64,000 nt of DNA from Tetrahymena thermophila SB210 (Eukaryota; Ciliophora; Oligohymenophorea; Hymenostomatida; Tetrahymenidae). Positions 26,133 to 40,017 of this stretch are shown piece after piece (within the stretch, counting starts at the first letter, position 1; every line of letters begins with the position of its first letter). The position numbers and the translations under genes were made by a program. The stretch is taken from assembly GCF_000189635.1 (NCBI RefSeq), contig NW_002476417.1, positions 124,001-188,000 on the forward strand, read 5' to 3'. The notes below the pieces were generated by a model. That model was not told the DNA's origin. It saw nothing but the letters and a program-made list of their open reading frames with translations, and made no database searches.

Positions 26133-28285
26133 ATGATCATTACTTCATTCTAAACTAGTGAATCAGATAAAATTTTCAGCTGTAAAATCCTTTTATATTT
26201 AAAATTTTTTTTTTATTTATCAAAATTCATACATTTTATCTATTAATATAAGAATCATCAACCATCACCAAAAATAAAAAATATTATAGAGTATTTCAAG
26301 CTATTTCAGTAATATCTATAATATTAGTTTTTATTTATCTGATAAATACTTAAAATCCTATTTAAAATGATACTATTTTGAAAGAAATCGAATAATCTGA
26401 AAAAAATAATGGACATAATGATATATTGACAGAGTAGGATATGGATTAATTAGGCTTAGAGTTTTTGGATAAAAATGAAACTTAGCAAGCAATAAGAATA
26501 TATGATTATCTGCATTAAAAGTATCCAGATAATTTGAAGTATTTAAATTCTTTAGCTTATGCTTACTTTGTTTCAGGTGATAATAAAAATGCATTTTTGA
26601 ACTTTCAAAAAAGCTTGTAATTAGATTAGGATAACGAATTTGCTTTATTTTATACTGGCTTATATTACATTTAATAATAGGATAATTAAAATGCCAAAAT
26701 TTTCTTCTAAAAGGTTTTAACACTAAACTCTAAACATGAAGGTGCTTTATTAAATCTAGGAAACTTAATTTATGCAGAAAAAGAAGAAAAATATGAAGAA
26801 AAATCTGCATTCTATTATATGAAATGCATCGAAAGCAATTAAAAAAATAAAGAATGCTTGTACAAAATGGGTATATTATATTTCAATAGAGACTCAAGTT
26901 ATCAAGCTATTAAATTTTTCAAACTCATACTTGATGTAGATCCTTAGAATGCTTTAGCAAACTGCGCCCTTGGCGATGCTTACTATAAGCTAAAATAAAA
27001 TAATGAAGCACTAATATATTACAAAAATTGTGTAGATTTATTGAAATAAGATTAGTAATAGAAAGAGTTGATTTATTACTACAAAAAAATATTATAGATA
27101 GATCAAAAAATTTACCCTGAAATTATAAATATTTTGGCTGATTTGTATTACAGTTAATAACAGTATGATGATGCTTTACTATTTTACAAACAAGTCATAA
27201 GAATGAATCCAAAAGATGAGAAAGCCCTTTTAGCTATAATTGAAATATATGATAAGTAGAATAATATAAAAGAATAAATTTTTTGGCTCAAGAATTTAGT
27301 TGAATTAAAAAATTTAAACAATGACAACTATATCTTAAAGCTCGCAGATATAAATTACAAAATCAAGAACTGCTCTGAAGCTATTTATTGGTATAAATAG
27401 TTATTTAATAAATAAAACTAAAATTATAATTTAGCATTATAAATTGCTTAATGCTATGTAGATATTGAAGATGATCATGCAGCAGAGCTTTGGTATTAGA
27501 AAGTTTTAATAATTGATCAGTAGAACTAAATCTCATTAGAAAAATTATCCGAACTATACTATAATGAAAGGAAAAAATAACAAGCAGCTAAGTACAGCTA
27601 ATTATGCTTAAATAATTATATCTAATCATTAATTTGTAATAAGATTACAGGCTTTTTGTATTACGACGACGGTCATTATTAAGAAGCATCCTAAAATTTA
27701 TTAATGGCTCTAAAGCAAGATCCATACGATCCTTAAGCCTTGTTTACTATAGCATAAACATATGAAGCTCTAAAAGATTATAAAAAAGCTTCTTTCTTTT
27801 ATAAAAAATGTATTACTGTAAATCCTATTGCATCAATATACAAAAACTTGGCAGAATGTTTATTATAAATAGATGATATAGAAGAAGCAATAAAAATGCT
27901 ATAAAAAAGCATCGAGTTAGATCCAAGCTATTAAGATTCTTATTTGCTACTAGCAAAAATTTATGAAAACTAAAATGAAGAATAATCGTCAATTGAAATT
28001 TATGAAAAATATTACTAGATAGATCCATATGATGCTTCTGTAGTTATAAAGCTTGCTAAGTATTTTTAAAAAGAAAATAATATAGAAAAATCAATGAATT
28101 ATTATAAATTTCTAATTGAAATAAGGGAGAGCTATGAGCCTGCCTACCAAGCTATTTCTTCTCTTTACTTATAGTAAAATAAATTAGATTAAGCAATTTT
28201 TTATTTTCACTAATTAATAAGCAATAATTAGTTTAATGAATTTGCAGTCGCATAATACAAATACTTGATTGCTTTAAAAAAATGA
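26133..28285 (+). CDS. Membrane-anchored tetratricopeptide-repeat (TPR) protein
   Basis: There are two exons, 26133-26181 and 26253-28285, with a 71-nt intron; 2082 nt give 693 residues. The short first exon (MIITSFQTSESDKIFS) is needed because the frame upstream of the second exon has no ATG; the phases match. A Lys-rich segment and one hydrophobic span at ~33-50 (ISVISIILVFIYLI) suggest a signal anchor. From ~85 to the C-terminus there are about fifteen 34-residue TPR units, with signatures such as ALANCALGDAYYKL, YDDALLFYKQVIRMNPKD, and YKKASFFYKKCITVNP. TPR arrays bind partner proteins, and the anchor would place this scaffold at a membrane. The partner is unknown. It resembles the TPR regions of OGT- or IFT-like proteins but lacks any catalytic domain. 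Confidence 0.86.
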
Positions 28286-28841
28286 TTTTTGTATTTATAT
28301 ATTTATTTATTTATCTATCTATATTTATTTTCAGATTTCATGTGCCATATAAATAACATACACCTTAATGATAAATTATTCAATATTATCTATTAAATAA
28401 TATTATTAATTTCTGACAGATAAACAATAAGTATTTATCATTAAAATTAGTTAACCAATTAATTAGCATATTAATTAATTTATTCATAAAATAATTATAC
28501 TGTAAATCCTCATTGATTGAAGAAAAATATAGTTAAAAGGTTATTTATTATCCCAAAAAGTAATATTTTTAGAATAAAAATTTGCTAAAATATCCATCCA
28601 ATTTAAAAAAATAATAGTTTAGAGTATAAAAAATAAGTTATTTATTAAAACTTAATTTATTAAAGTTAGAATAATTATGATTTTAATATCAAATAAAAAC
28701 ATAAACAAATTTGTTACTAAGTAATAATGTTGTAATAATTAATTTTTGCTTTTTATAATGAAATAAACAATATTTAAAAGCCGTCTAAATACTTTTAAAA
28801 TTAAAACAAAAATCAAAATTAGAAATAATGAAGTTTCTTCA
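28286..28841. other. Convergent 3' spacer
   Basis: About 560 bp of A+T-rich DNA lie between the ends of the TPR gene (+) and the V-ATPase gene (-). No further gene is seen. Confidence 0.5.
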
Positions 28842-31800
28842 TCATTACTTCTATTTTTTAGCAGCCTCTGCTTCATCATCTTCAGAAGGAACAGCTTCTT
28901 TAATAGCATTAACGAAACTGAAAGGAGAGAAGGCATAACCATCAGCTTTGTAAAATTTGCTTTAGAATTCGACCCTTAAAATATTTAAAATTATTATTTT
29001 AATATATTTAATTAATATATTTTTTTATTACCAATGAAGTCTAAGTGCATGCAAAAAGCATTCCATAACGTCCATTGCCATTAAGACACCAAGAGTAACT
29101 TTTGCAAATACTAAATAACCAATGACAAGCTTTAATTTAATTAAATAAAGTTAATGAAAGTTTTTTAATTAATAGCAATTTATTTTTTACCATAGGAATG
29201 TTTGCATTTTCAAGACCACTTTTAAGAGCTTTATCAAAGAAGACAGCTGCAAGTTGAGAATGAGCAAGAGAAAGAGCCCACAAACGCAAGTATGAAGCAG
29301 TGTTAGAAATAGAACCAAGTATGAATTCAATTGTTTCAATAATTTAGTGTACAAATATTTCACCAAAAGCTTCGTGCTCGCCATGTCCTCCACCTTATTT
29401 TTGAGAATCGATTCCGCTATTTAATAATTTCAACTAAGCTTTTTCTAAATCTCTAGCCAAATCATCTTCATCCTACTCAATAATTAATAAAATTAAAACA
29501 TTTTTGTGGAATTAAATTTTTTCTATATTTACTTATCCATGTAAGAGATGTTATTAAGAGTGGTCATCAGCAATATGGCTTAATCTTTATTTTCTTTTGT
29601 TTTAAAGGTGCAAGATAATAGGTTTAGGGAAAAGCATCATTGGGACACATAATAAAGAGACGACTTGAGTTTAAATAAAATTTATTAAGATTGTTAAAAT
29701 TTAGAAAATTTTAATAAATACCTAATATTATTGTTTGGATTGTTCTCTAGTTGGATATGATAGAACCGTTTTCACTCTTAACATTACCAAGAGTCAAAGC
29801 CATATCTATCATGGTTGTAATAATAGATGGTACTTTAGCATCTTTAGGAATATTGTATTCTCCATCAGTATAATCAATTGTCCACTTTGCAAAAATAAGA
29901 TAATCCATGTAACCGAACATTAAGCCCATGAATAAAATTTATGGGACAAATTCAAAGAAGAAATCAACCCATTTTTTGAAGTAAACAGAATTAAAAGCCT
30001 TCATTGATATACCTAAGCACATTTAAGTAATTGCAAAAATAACAGCCAATTTCATTTTAAAACTATTAACAAATGTTAATTCATTAGAGGTTTTACCCCA
30101 CATAGGATCAATACCTTTTTATTATTTATTTATGTATTTATTATTTATAATTTACCATGCAAAAGTAATTTAAAAAGAAAGTTATATTACCAAAAGGATA
30201 TGTGCAGTCTCTTGATTTAGGTATTACATATTCTTCTTGCATTTGTTATTAGGTTTTAGGGTCAGTGACAGTTTTTGTATTTACTTAGAAACATGAACCG
30301 AAAAGATCAAGTCTGAGAGACAAGAAATCATTGTAAATAAAACCACAAAAAAGTGCAAAAAAGCCCATCAAAACAATGATATATCTAGCAGGAATAAGAG
30401 CCTTTATGGAACTAAATTTATCATTAAGAATAGAATCCTTGAAGAAGAGAAGGTATAAACCAAAAATAAAAAGCAGACCACCATGACCAATATCACCAAA
30501 CATGACACCAAATAAGAAAGGGAAAGTTACAATTGTGAATAAACCAGGGTTAACTTCTTTATATCTTGGTACACCATAAGTGTCAACAATTGTTTAGAAA
30601 ACAGCTTTAAAATCATTAAGCTTAAAGTAAGTTGGGGGTTTTTGATCACCTGCAGAAATTACCTTCAATGTGCTGCTAGGCAAGTTAGAGTATTTGTTAG
30701 CTAATTATCCAAGAGCGTATTATGCATCAGGAACCTTCTCAGTGGGAACCCAACAAAAACCTATTTATAAAATATGCAATTAATTAATAAAAAAATTAGA
30801 TACATTTGATTGTTATTTTATGATGCATTTACACACTAATTTTCATAAAAAATCAAAATTAGATTAAATAATATTTTACCAACTAAGACAGAACCTGAAA
30901 TCCTCAAACAGTTCATAGCTTAGTAAATTCTTCTTTCTTTTGCTACATAGCAGTTTAAATATTCAACATATGAACATCCAGCATTATGCTTGACAACAGT
31001 AAATTCTTCAAGGTAGCTTATCAAATTTTTTTTAGTTAAGTTGATAATCTAATTTTTAATATATTATTTAAACAAACAACTCTTGGGATAAAGTTTAATT
31101 TTACTTATTTTCCTTCGATAATTTAGCGATCAATTTCTGCTAATTTTTAATTGAATTCAGTTTAGTTAGAAGGACATTGGAATCTGTTTGCATTAAAAGA
31201 TTCACAAATTCTAGAAGCCTTTTAATAAACTAAACCGTTTCTATTGCCTGGGAACATCAAAACAAAGACACTTCTACTCTATGAGTGCTTTTGATAAAAT
31301 TATTAAATATAATTAGGGATTGCATGCTTACTTTAATTAATTTTCTTTAATATTTACTTAAAAATTAATTAATAAGAAAGTAAGTTTATTTTTATTTTAA
31401 AGGATTATCACTCAATTTATGTAAAGGGGAAAATGAATTAAAACAAACATGTGGCTATCAAGAAGACAATAAAATTTTAATTAAAAAAGGAAAGCCTAAA
31501 AATATAAATTCAAAAATAAGGTGTTTAAAAAAATTAATCTATTAGAAAAGCAATCAATAAATATGTATGTATGTAATAATTACCAATGTTGACAATTCTT
31601 GAGCCTCCTTGAAAGCAATAAAGCAATTACCCTTGGTAATTCTGAAAATGAATTTTTAGAATCTATTGACATCACTAGTATCAATAATACCACTAATTTT
31701 GTTCAAATTAAAATCAGATTTGAGTTCTTCTAATCCCTTTCCGTGAATATCAATCTTTTCATCACTCTAACTATATAATTAATTTTATATTGTATTAAAT

Positions 31801-32927
31801 GAAGTTAGAGTTGATGTAATAATTAATTTTTCAATTAGAGAATTTTATTTAGGATGTGAGTAAATTAAAAACTTCTTTATTTTTATCCCTAGTAATATGT
31901 GGAATTAATCCTCTATTTCAGGATAATTTAAGTGTTAAAATCTGATCAAAATTATATTTATTAGATATTTAATGCAATTTATTTTAAATTTTGTAGATAA
32001 AGAGTATAGCTGTGAACTTAATTTAATATCTAATGTTTTGAACTATTAATTATAATTCGAACAAACGATGTGATTAACTCCTCACCAAACTAAAATAAAT
32101 GAATCTCATTCATAAATAAATAAATTCTACTCATTTATTGTTTTGTTTTTTTTCATTACTATTTCTTAATTTTATTTAACAGCTTAAGAATAAAAAAATA
32201 TGTGATCTTCTAACATCACTTCCTATCCATTATATTATTTAAAAAAACACTCCTTGTCTTACTCACTTAAATAGAAATTTATTGTCTAAATAGAAATTTT
32301 CTACATATTATTGAGCAAATTAATTGCTTAAAAATGATTCTATTTTTGACCTTTTTACTTATTTATTTTCTTGAAATAAGCTCACCATTTATTTAATTTT
32401 TAGATTACGCTAATTCAATCAAAATAAATATGATTTTACCTTTGCTTTTAATCCATGAAGAATGCATCTCCCATGATTGCTTAAGCATTATTTAGTACTT
32501 GCTTGTATTCTTCAAGCTACTTTTGCTTTTCAGAAATGTTATCTAAATTTTAAATCTGATCTTTCAAATTGTTGTATCTTTGTATAACATCATTTTCGAT
32601 TTCTTCAAAGTATGTTTTTCCAGCTCTTTATCTAGTATCTAGGACTTTTGGGAAAACAACTTCAACTAATTCTTTGATGTTTTTGCACTTGATTATTAAT
32701 CCTTCATACTTATTGATGTATCCCTTTATATCGTTAAGCATAAATTCAACTTCGTCACATCTCTTGATTTGATTGTGGAAAGGACGAGCTATATTGGGAA
32801 GAAGAGAATCTGTGTCAACCTAGTGAATGCAGTCATTCTTTCCCAACTCATTCAACGTTTCCCAAGCACTTTCACGAGGTAATACGATACGGCAATATTC
32901 CATATCTTCGCTTCTAAATAAACTCAT
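28842..32927 (-). CDS. V-type proton ATPase subunit a (Vo, ~100 kDa)
   Basis: There are ten exons: 32927-32440, 31770-31584, 31278-31105, 31048-30880, 30760-30191, 30114-29722, 29663-29533, 29475-29191, 29129-29032 and 28974-28842. The sum is 2628 nt, giving 875 residues, close to the usual ~840. The N-terminal cytosolic half begins [20 protein letters not shown]. The membrane half contains [16 protein letters not shown] (~425) and [16 protein letters not shown] (~763); the latter includes the Arg essential for proton transfer. It closes with [20 protein letters not shown]. Subunit a forms the proton half-channels beside the c-ring and sets which membrane the pump serves; ciliates carry several isoforms. 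The first intron is long (669 nt). The acceptor of exon 8 is a tandem AG (29476 or 29473), which could add or remove one Gln. Confidence 0.96.
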
Positions 32928-35900
32928 TTTCTTTGTAAGCCTTTAAAATATGTCTGATTATTCAGTATTGTTAATTATATTTCAAATTAATTTTTGTTTG
33001 ATTTTTTTGATGTCTTACTTAATTCACTTAATTAATTTAGTGAAATCTATTTTTATCTTTCTTTCTTTTTTATTTGTTTATTTAATTATTTATGTGTGTG
33101 TTTTTATGTATGTATGTTTGTTTGATTGTTTGCTTCCCTTTATTTTCTTTTCTAAATTATAAATGATTACTTATATTATTAGGTATTAAGGATCCCTTTG
33201 AAAATCAAAGACGGAAGGAAGTAAACGATCACAAATTATCAAACCTTATAAATAATATTCTTTGATTAATCAAGTTAACTAATTTGTTATTTCCCATCTT
33301 TGCAAGTGCCATGATTTTCTAATTTTTATATAAGATTTTTAATTGAAAGTGATTCTTTTGCTTCTAATAAAATCATGCAAATAACTATAATGAGGGTACA
33401 TAATAAATTTTGATTTTTTTTATTAACAATTAATCTGACAGCTAGACTTGTTAAAAATAAATAAATAAATACTTAAGATAATTATTTATGATTTAGATCT
33501 TAAAAAAGCATTTCTTCTTCCTAATAAAATTTCTTTTATTTACAAATATGAACTTTTGATGATGAAATTTTTTATAAAAGTAGATATAAAAAATTCATAT
33601 TATTTTTTATAGAATTTTTAAAGATCTATATTGAACAAAGCAAATATAATCCAATATAAATGTTTAAAGTTTAATTATTTAAGCAAATTTAATTCATTTT
33701 CAAAGCTTTTACTACACTTTATTAAGGCAACATAGCTTAAATTTTATCAATATGAAGGAATCCTATCTGTTACTAATTTTAGCAACATATCTTTCTTAGT
33801 GTAAGTTCTAGTCTACATTTTTAAAAATTTTAATAATAGAATAGCTTAACAAAGAAAGCACCAGCCACTAACTAATTTATAAGAAGGAATTTATGATTTT
33901 TTAAAACAACAACAATTTTTGGAATTTACATTTAATTTTATTTAGAGGGTTTTTCTTTGTATAAAACCATTATAATCTATTAATAGACTAAAACTAAAAG
34001 ACATACATATTTTTGAAAACTGTCTATTTGAAGTGAACAAACAAATAAATATTTTTCAAAGTTAAATGTACTTGAGTAACTTGCTATTGGAGAATTTTAA
34101 AGCTAAATTAAAGATTAATAGTTGATTCTATTGGTTATACATTCTTAAATTTTAGGTTTTAGTTTATATTCATTAAGCGCTGATTTATAAAGGTCAATAA
34201 TAAAAGAAATTAACTTTTTTCCCAACTCTGATTTTTGTTCAGATTTATTAAACTAAATCTAAAAATTGTAAATTCACTGATTTGTAAGATTACTAAAACC
34301 ACCAATTTTATCTCCAAATTAAAAAGATTTCTTATTATTGCACGTAAATAAGCACATTTTTATATGAAAAAGGAAAGTATAGAAGTAAAGTAATTATGAA
34401 GAAGTAATCTTTATTGTAGGTGTTCGAATCTTTTTTAATTTTGTACTATTTAATTTAATTAACAAATTGCCACATATTTAATGAAATTTTAGATTTAAAT
34501 CAATAAGCAAATTAATTAATTTATTTATTTATTTATTGTTTTATGAATTAACAAATCCTTCATAATTTAATAATTTCTAAAATTAATGGCTACTTTTAGT
34601 AGCTAAATGACACCTATTTTTTAGAAACAAACCTAATTAATTGGTATTAAATAAGTATAAATATGAATTCAGTTGAATAAATGCTTATTTCAATTTACAA
34701 TATCAAAAATAAAATAAATAATAAAAGTGATTTGGCAATATCTTTCATTTAAGAGAATATTTTTATATGTTTAGTCTTAAATAATAATTAAATTTATAAA
34801 TTAAAAAGCAATTCAATTTATTTATAACTAATAAGAGAATATTTTTTATAAATTTAGACTTAAATAATTAAGAAATATTAATATTCATTACTTATAAGAG
34901 AATATATTACATAATTATAGCTTTAACTATTCATAGAATTATTAAATAATTAAGCAATTTAATTTCAATCTAAAAATTTAATAAAGTAATTATTTTAAAT
35001 TTTAATCAAATTAATAATGTACATACTATTTATACTCTATAAATCTATCTTAAGTTTTACAGATTTTTTGTTGAAAAATGCATTTTAATCAAAATATTAA
35101 TATCATTTGCTTACAATTTTTCGAATATAATTTAGATGATTAGAAATTTTATAATAAGTGCTTAATGCATTTTGAGAGATTATATAAATATTATACGCTC
35201 ATAAATTAAAATTGTAATAAATTTAGGAAGAGAATTGGATAGTTTTCAATAGATTTACAAAAATTAATTAAAAAAATCATCTTAATTAAAATTAATAAGC
35301 TGAATTTTATTGTGAGTTTCTGAATATTTTAAAATTGCAAATAAAAAAACATTTATTTAAATAAATTAAAAATTATTCTTTAATTTGATTCAATTTTGTA
35401 TTCTTAAAAAATAAATTGCATGACATCAAGGCAAAGAAAAATTTAGTGAATATAAGCTTACTTTTAAACCCCCTTTTAATATTCAATTTATATTATAAAT
35501 ATCAAGTTAATCTTTTAACAAGTCAAGCTAAATTATTTTTTTTTTCAAAAAACATGCTGATCCCCTAATCTATATATTTTAAAGTTAATCATTTTACTAT
35601 ATTCTTCAATCCTCTAAAAACAAAAAAATTAGTTAATCCATTTTAGGCCAAAGATTAGAAAATTGTTTAAACTATTTATTCTTTGAATTCTAATATAAGC
35701 TTATTTCATCAATTTGACTGTCAAAAATATTTAATTAATATATTTTAAATTAATTATTTATAAAGATTCAAATATTATCACTTAAATAAAAGAGTTTTTT
35801 ATTGGAAATTAATTCAAGACACTATTACATATTCAGGTATTTTTGTATCATACAATAGTCAAGAAAATTAAATTTTCAATTTAAATAATACTTTTGTATA

Positions 35901-36630
35901 TTAAATAATATAATCTATTCAAAATTTAAAAGAGCAATTTGATATTTATTTAAATCATTGTTATTTTGAAAGAAAATACTTTTTTTAGTAAAATTAAAAG
36001 AGAAAATCTGTAGTTTTTTTATGAAAACTCTAATAATAATTTTTTTTTTTCAAACAAGCATTAATTAATTTAAGTTAAAATAAATATTTTAGTACCAATT
36101 TAGTAAATTCATTCTAACTTATTATTAAGAAAAATATTTTTTATTATTATTTCAACAACTTATAGTTTAAAATTTTAAATTTCAGATTTTTATTTATTCA
36201 ATTTATAAATATTTTTTTACAATTTTGAAGGAAAAAAAAAAGTGAATTGGTAGATTTTCCTAGAAATAAATGCTATCTTAAATAAAACAATAAATAAGAT
36301 GTAAATAATGAATGATGTATTTTAGCAATAAATAATAGCAATCTAAAATACCTTAAAAGTAAAAAGAATCTTTTCGTAAGTTAAGAAAAATTATCAGTAA
36401 TTGTAAATTAAAATATTATTAAGAGAAACAAAGCCAATCATTATAAATTGTATATTTTGATTATTTTAACTTTTTACCTTTTTCTTTTCTCAGTAATTTT
36501 TAACGAATTTATCATATGATAAAAACTTTTATAAAATTAAGAGCAATAATCAATTTAACTAATTTCTATTAAATTCATTCTTTTCCAATATAAATAATAC
36601 TCAGAATATTTACGATTGAATTATTAATTA
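32928..36630. promoter_or_regulatory. 3.7-kb divergent intergenic region
   Basis: This spacer lies between V-ATPase subunit a (-) and the coiled-coil gene (+), so both promoters are expected in it. It is A+T-rich throughout, with a slightly less A+T-rich patch near 33190-33230. A 94-codon open frame at 33752-34036 begins with a signal-peptide-like stretch but is too short to support as a gene (see rejected items). Otherwise I see nothing. Confidence 0.5.
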
Positions 36631-39185
36631 ATGAACATGTTTGGTAACTCTGCATTGCTAGGTCCTGGTCCATAATCTCCTCCATAAAGCAGCAACTTGT
36701 CCCAATTTTCTCTTTAAGATGACTTTAATTCTAATAAATTAAGTGGCAAAAAATATTTAAATAGCTTTGGGGCAAGTAAAGATATGTCATTTAGCAAATA
36801 ATATGATGAAAATGAAGGAGCAGGATCAAGTTTTATGAGGAGAAATAATAACTTTAGCTAAGATGATAAAAGACTTGATTCGTAGTTTAATGTATTTGTC
36901 CAAAACTACTCTCAAGATAGAAAAAGTTAGGATATGCAACCAATTAAATAAAAATAAAATAAAAATATTGCAAATTAAAGTGGTGATTATGGGGGAATTC
37001 TCTAATTTGGAAGCGACTTTAGTAATGCATCTTTTTAAAGCAAAAAACATAATTAGTAAAAATAGAATAAAATCCAAAATGCTGTAGAAGAGGACAATAG
37101 CATTTCAAATTCACCTCGCTAACTCTCACCAGGCCATTAAATGATGCTAAAAAAATCATTGGAATATTTAACACCTAATATAATAGATTAAGGTTTAAAG
37201 TAATTAAGATAGATGAATGAAGTAACTTAAAGTAGACCACTTGCTTCTGCTTCGATTATTTACAATCACTGCATAGATGAAGTATTAAATAAATTTTATT
37301 TATTATTAATAAATAAGTTATAAATATGCATTTTTTAGTAGAAATAAAGAAAAACAAGAATATTTTGTCTTCAAATTCTAACAAAATAACTTATAAATAG
37401 GAAGAAATAGTCAATAATATAAAGGGTTTAGCAAGAGAGCTCAAAAACATAGGTGCTATCGAAAAAGAATTATAAATCGAATACAATGAAAAAATGAAGG
37501 TATTTAATTTGATGTTTGTTTGAAAGTGCTTTATCTAACTAACTTAATAAAATTAATAAAAAAAGGATAAAACTGAAGTAACTGAGAAAAAGAAACAAAA
37601 TTATGAAATATTTACTAGGTTATACAAAGATGCTGAAGAGAAGCTAGAAAAATAAAAACATTATCAGTTGGAAGCAGAGCGTTAGATTGAAAAAATGACT
37701 AATTTAAGTGCAGTAAATAAAAAATCAGAGCACATTTTAAAAGAAAAGAGCAATTATGTGAAAATTCAAGACAGAGTTGATCAAATTATTAAGTAAAAGA
37801 GAACTAAAATAGACTAAGCACATTTATTAATAAGAGCTGAAGAAAACTAATAAATAAAGCAGAACTCATTATAAAAGAGAAGTTAAGTTAATTTATTAAA
37901 TTAAAACATGCAAAACCTTGCTTTAGACTATTCTTAATCTACAGAAAATAATTTTACAGTAAATTCTAATATTTATAAAGCTTAAGATAAAGATAAGAGC
38001 TTTTCCTTAAGCCAAGCTGAAATAAACGCTAATAACAACTAAGAATATGGTAATAAAGGATATACTAAAAGATAATTAGAAGAATTTATCAATAGAAATG
38101 AAAGAAAAAAATAAATAGTACATGAGTAAATATTAGAAAAAAAACTGTAGAAAGAATAAAAAGAGCTGTAAAGTGCAACATTTCATCCTAAAATCAATAA
38201 AAAATCAGAATAAATAGCTCAAGCCAGTGTAAATAAATAATTTTTTATTTATGATAAATTTAAAAGTATTGACTGAGTTTTTAAATAATTAGTGGGAACC
38301 AATAGAAGAAAGAGTAGAGAAGATGTAAGAGAAAATAATTGAAAAGAGAAGAAAATAATGCGAAAGCGAGTATTCAAAATATAGCTACTCTCCTTTAATC
38401 AATAGAAAATCCTCTTAAATTGCAACTAAGTTAAATAGAACTCCATTAAATAAATCTTACAATAATCTTAACAGAAGCCTAACTCCATTTAATAAATCAT
38501 TAAATTAAACTTAGGATTTATCTACCTCGAGAAATTAAAACCCTTCTTCTAAAAATATCAGTTAAAGACCTTAAACAGCTTTTGAAAAAAGCAAAAATTT
38601 ACTGAGTACAACATAGATAAAATAAATAATTCAAAAAAATGATAGCTAATTAAATATAACTTCTTTTAACAGGTAAAAAAAAATTTATTTATTTATTAAA
38701 TTAATGAATGAATCATTATAAAAATCAGGAATGACTCAAGTAATAAAATGAAATAGAATCAAATCTAAGGTAAATCTAGCTAAACAGTAGCTAGCGATAA
38801 TGTAAGCCTCCCTTCAAGATAAGAAAAAGTCAATTTAAATGAATTACAGAAAGAAGACTATTTCTAAAATTTTACTTAACAATATGCCTTATAAAAAGAC
38901 TAATCAGCAAAATTAAATCGCTAAAATAGCCAGTTATCAGGAAATTCTAAGCCATCATCAATAAACTAAGTAATCGAAAAACAATAAGATTAAATAAAAT
39001 AGAATCCTATCATCTAATAGTTTTAAAATAAATAAAGATCAATATCCCAGATTACTGCTAATTAATAAAATGAAGCAAAATCACCAGTAACCATAAATAA
39101 AACAGCTAATAACTAATAAGCCAAATCTATTCCTTTAAATAAAGATAATAAATTTCTTCTCAACATGTTAAATAAATATAAATGA
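36631..39185 (+). CDS. Coiled-coil, Gln/Asn/Ser-rich protein with FHPKINKKS motif
   Basis: There are five exons: 36631-37281, 37401-37499, 37566-38228, 38293-38672 and 38729-39185. The sum is 2250 nt, giving 749 residues. The N-terminus (MNMFGNSALLGPGPQSPPQ) is low-complexity. Residues ~225-330 are charged and helical, with coiled-coil character (EKKKQNYEIFTRLYKDAEEK). TFHPKINKKSEQIAQ occurs near 455, a short motif common in protist cytoskeletal or ciliary coiled-coil proteins. A second helical stretch (WEPIEERVEKMQEKIIEKRR) follows, then a long Ser/Asn/Gln tail. The first intron's acceptor is uncertain: positions a little upstream also keep frame and would add up to ~17 residues. No enzyme domain is seen; a structural or cytoskeletal role is only a guess. 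Confidence 0.75.
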
Positions 39186-40017
39186 ATGAACACTCCTTCT
39201 TAAAATAATCTTTTGTTAATTTAATATATAAATAAGTATATAAAAGTTAGTTAGTTAGTTATTAGCATTTCATATTTTAAAAATAAAGAAAACTTAATAT
39301 TTCTTTGATAATTAATTAATTAATTAAATTCATTTTTATTAAAAAAGAATATTTATTTTAAAAAAAATAAATATTATTATAATTTTTATGTATAAAAGGA
39401 TTCAAATTATTTTTATTGTATTATTTATATTAATAAAGTAAATAAAATTCTTTTTATTATAAATTAATAATAAAAAACGTGCAATTAATTAATCTTTCAA
39501 GACTTGTACAATATCGTTAATTTACTTAATTACTAATAAATGTTATTAATATTTTTATTATTTATTATATTGATTTTTTTTAAATACTCTCAAATGATAT
39601 TTAATTTTTTATTAAAAAATACTCACTTAAATAAAACATTAATAAATTCAAACAAAGATGATTTTCTTATTTAATCAATTCTAATGCAAATAAAAAGTTT
39701 CTTAACAACCAATAAAAAATAATGTGGAATTATATTTTCAAGATTAACTAATAAATAAATAAATTAATTAATTTTATTTTGCGCACAAATTTTAAAAGTT
39801 AAAAATCTATAAACTAACTATTTATAAATTAATGTATTTATTTTATTCTTTAATTTTAATATGGAAGTTTTAGGGCAAAAAGAATAATAAAGGAAAAATG
39901 CTTTGCAAATCTTATTTTTATCTAATTTAAAATGAATTTGAAAAAATTAATATTTAATAAAAACAAATAAAAATGAAAATATAAAGAACTTTTTAATTCC
40001 AAACAAATAAATGCATA
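39186..40017. other. Convergent 3' spacer
   Basis: About 830 bp of A+T-rich DNA lie between the coiled-coil gene (+) and the first ZNFX1-like gene (-). No gene is seen. Confidence 0.5.

Noticed and set aside
33752..34036. A 94-codon open frame starting MKESYLLLILATYLSQ with a signal-peptide look
   Set aside because: With TGA as the only stop, frames of this length are common by chance in A+T-rich DNA. No family similarity, repeats or convincing splicing extension supports it.
36826..37087. Overlapping frames on both strands inside the coiled-coil gene
   Set aside because: Both are out-of-frame shadows of exon 1 of the gene at 36631-39185, whose own frame reads through with coding-like composition.
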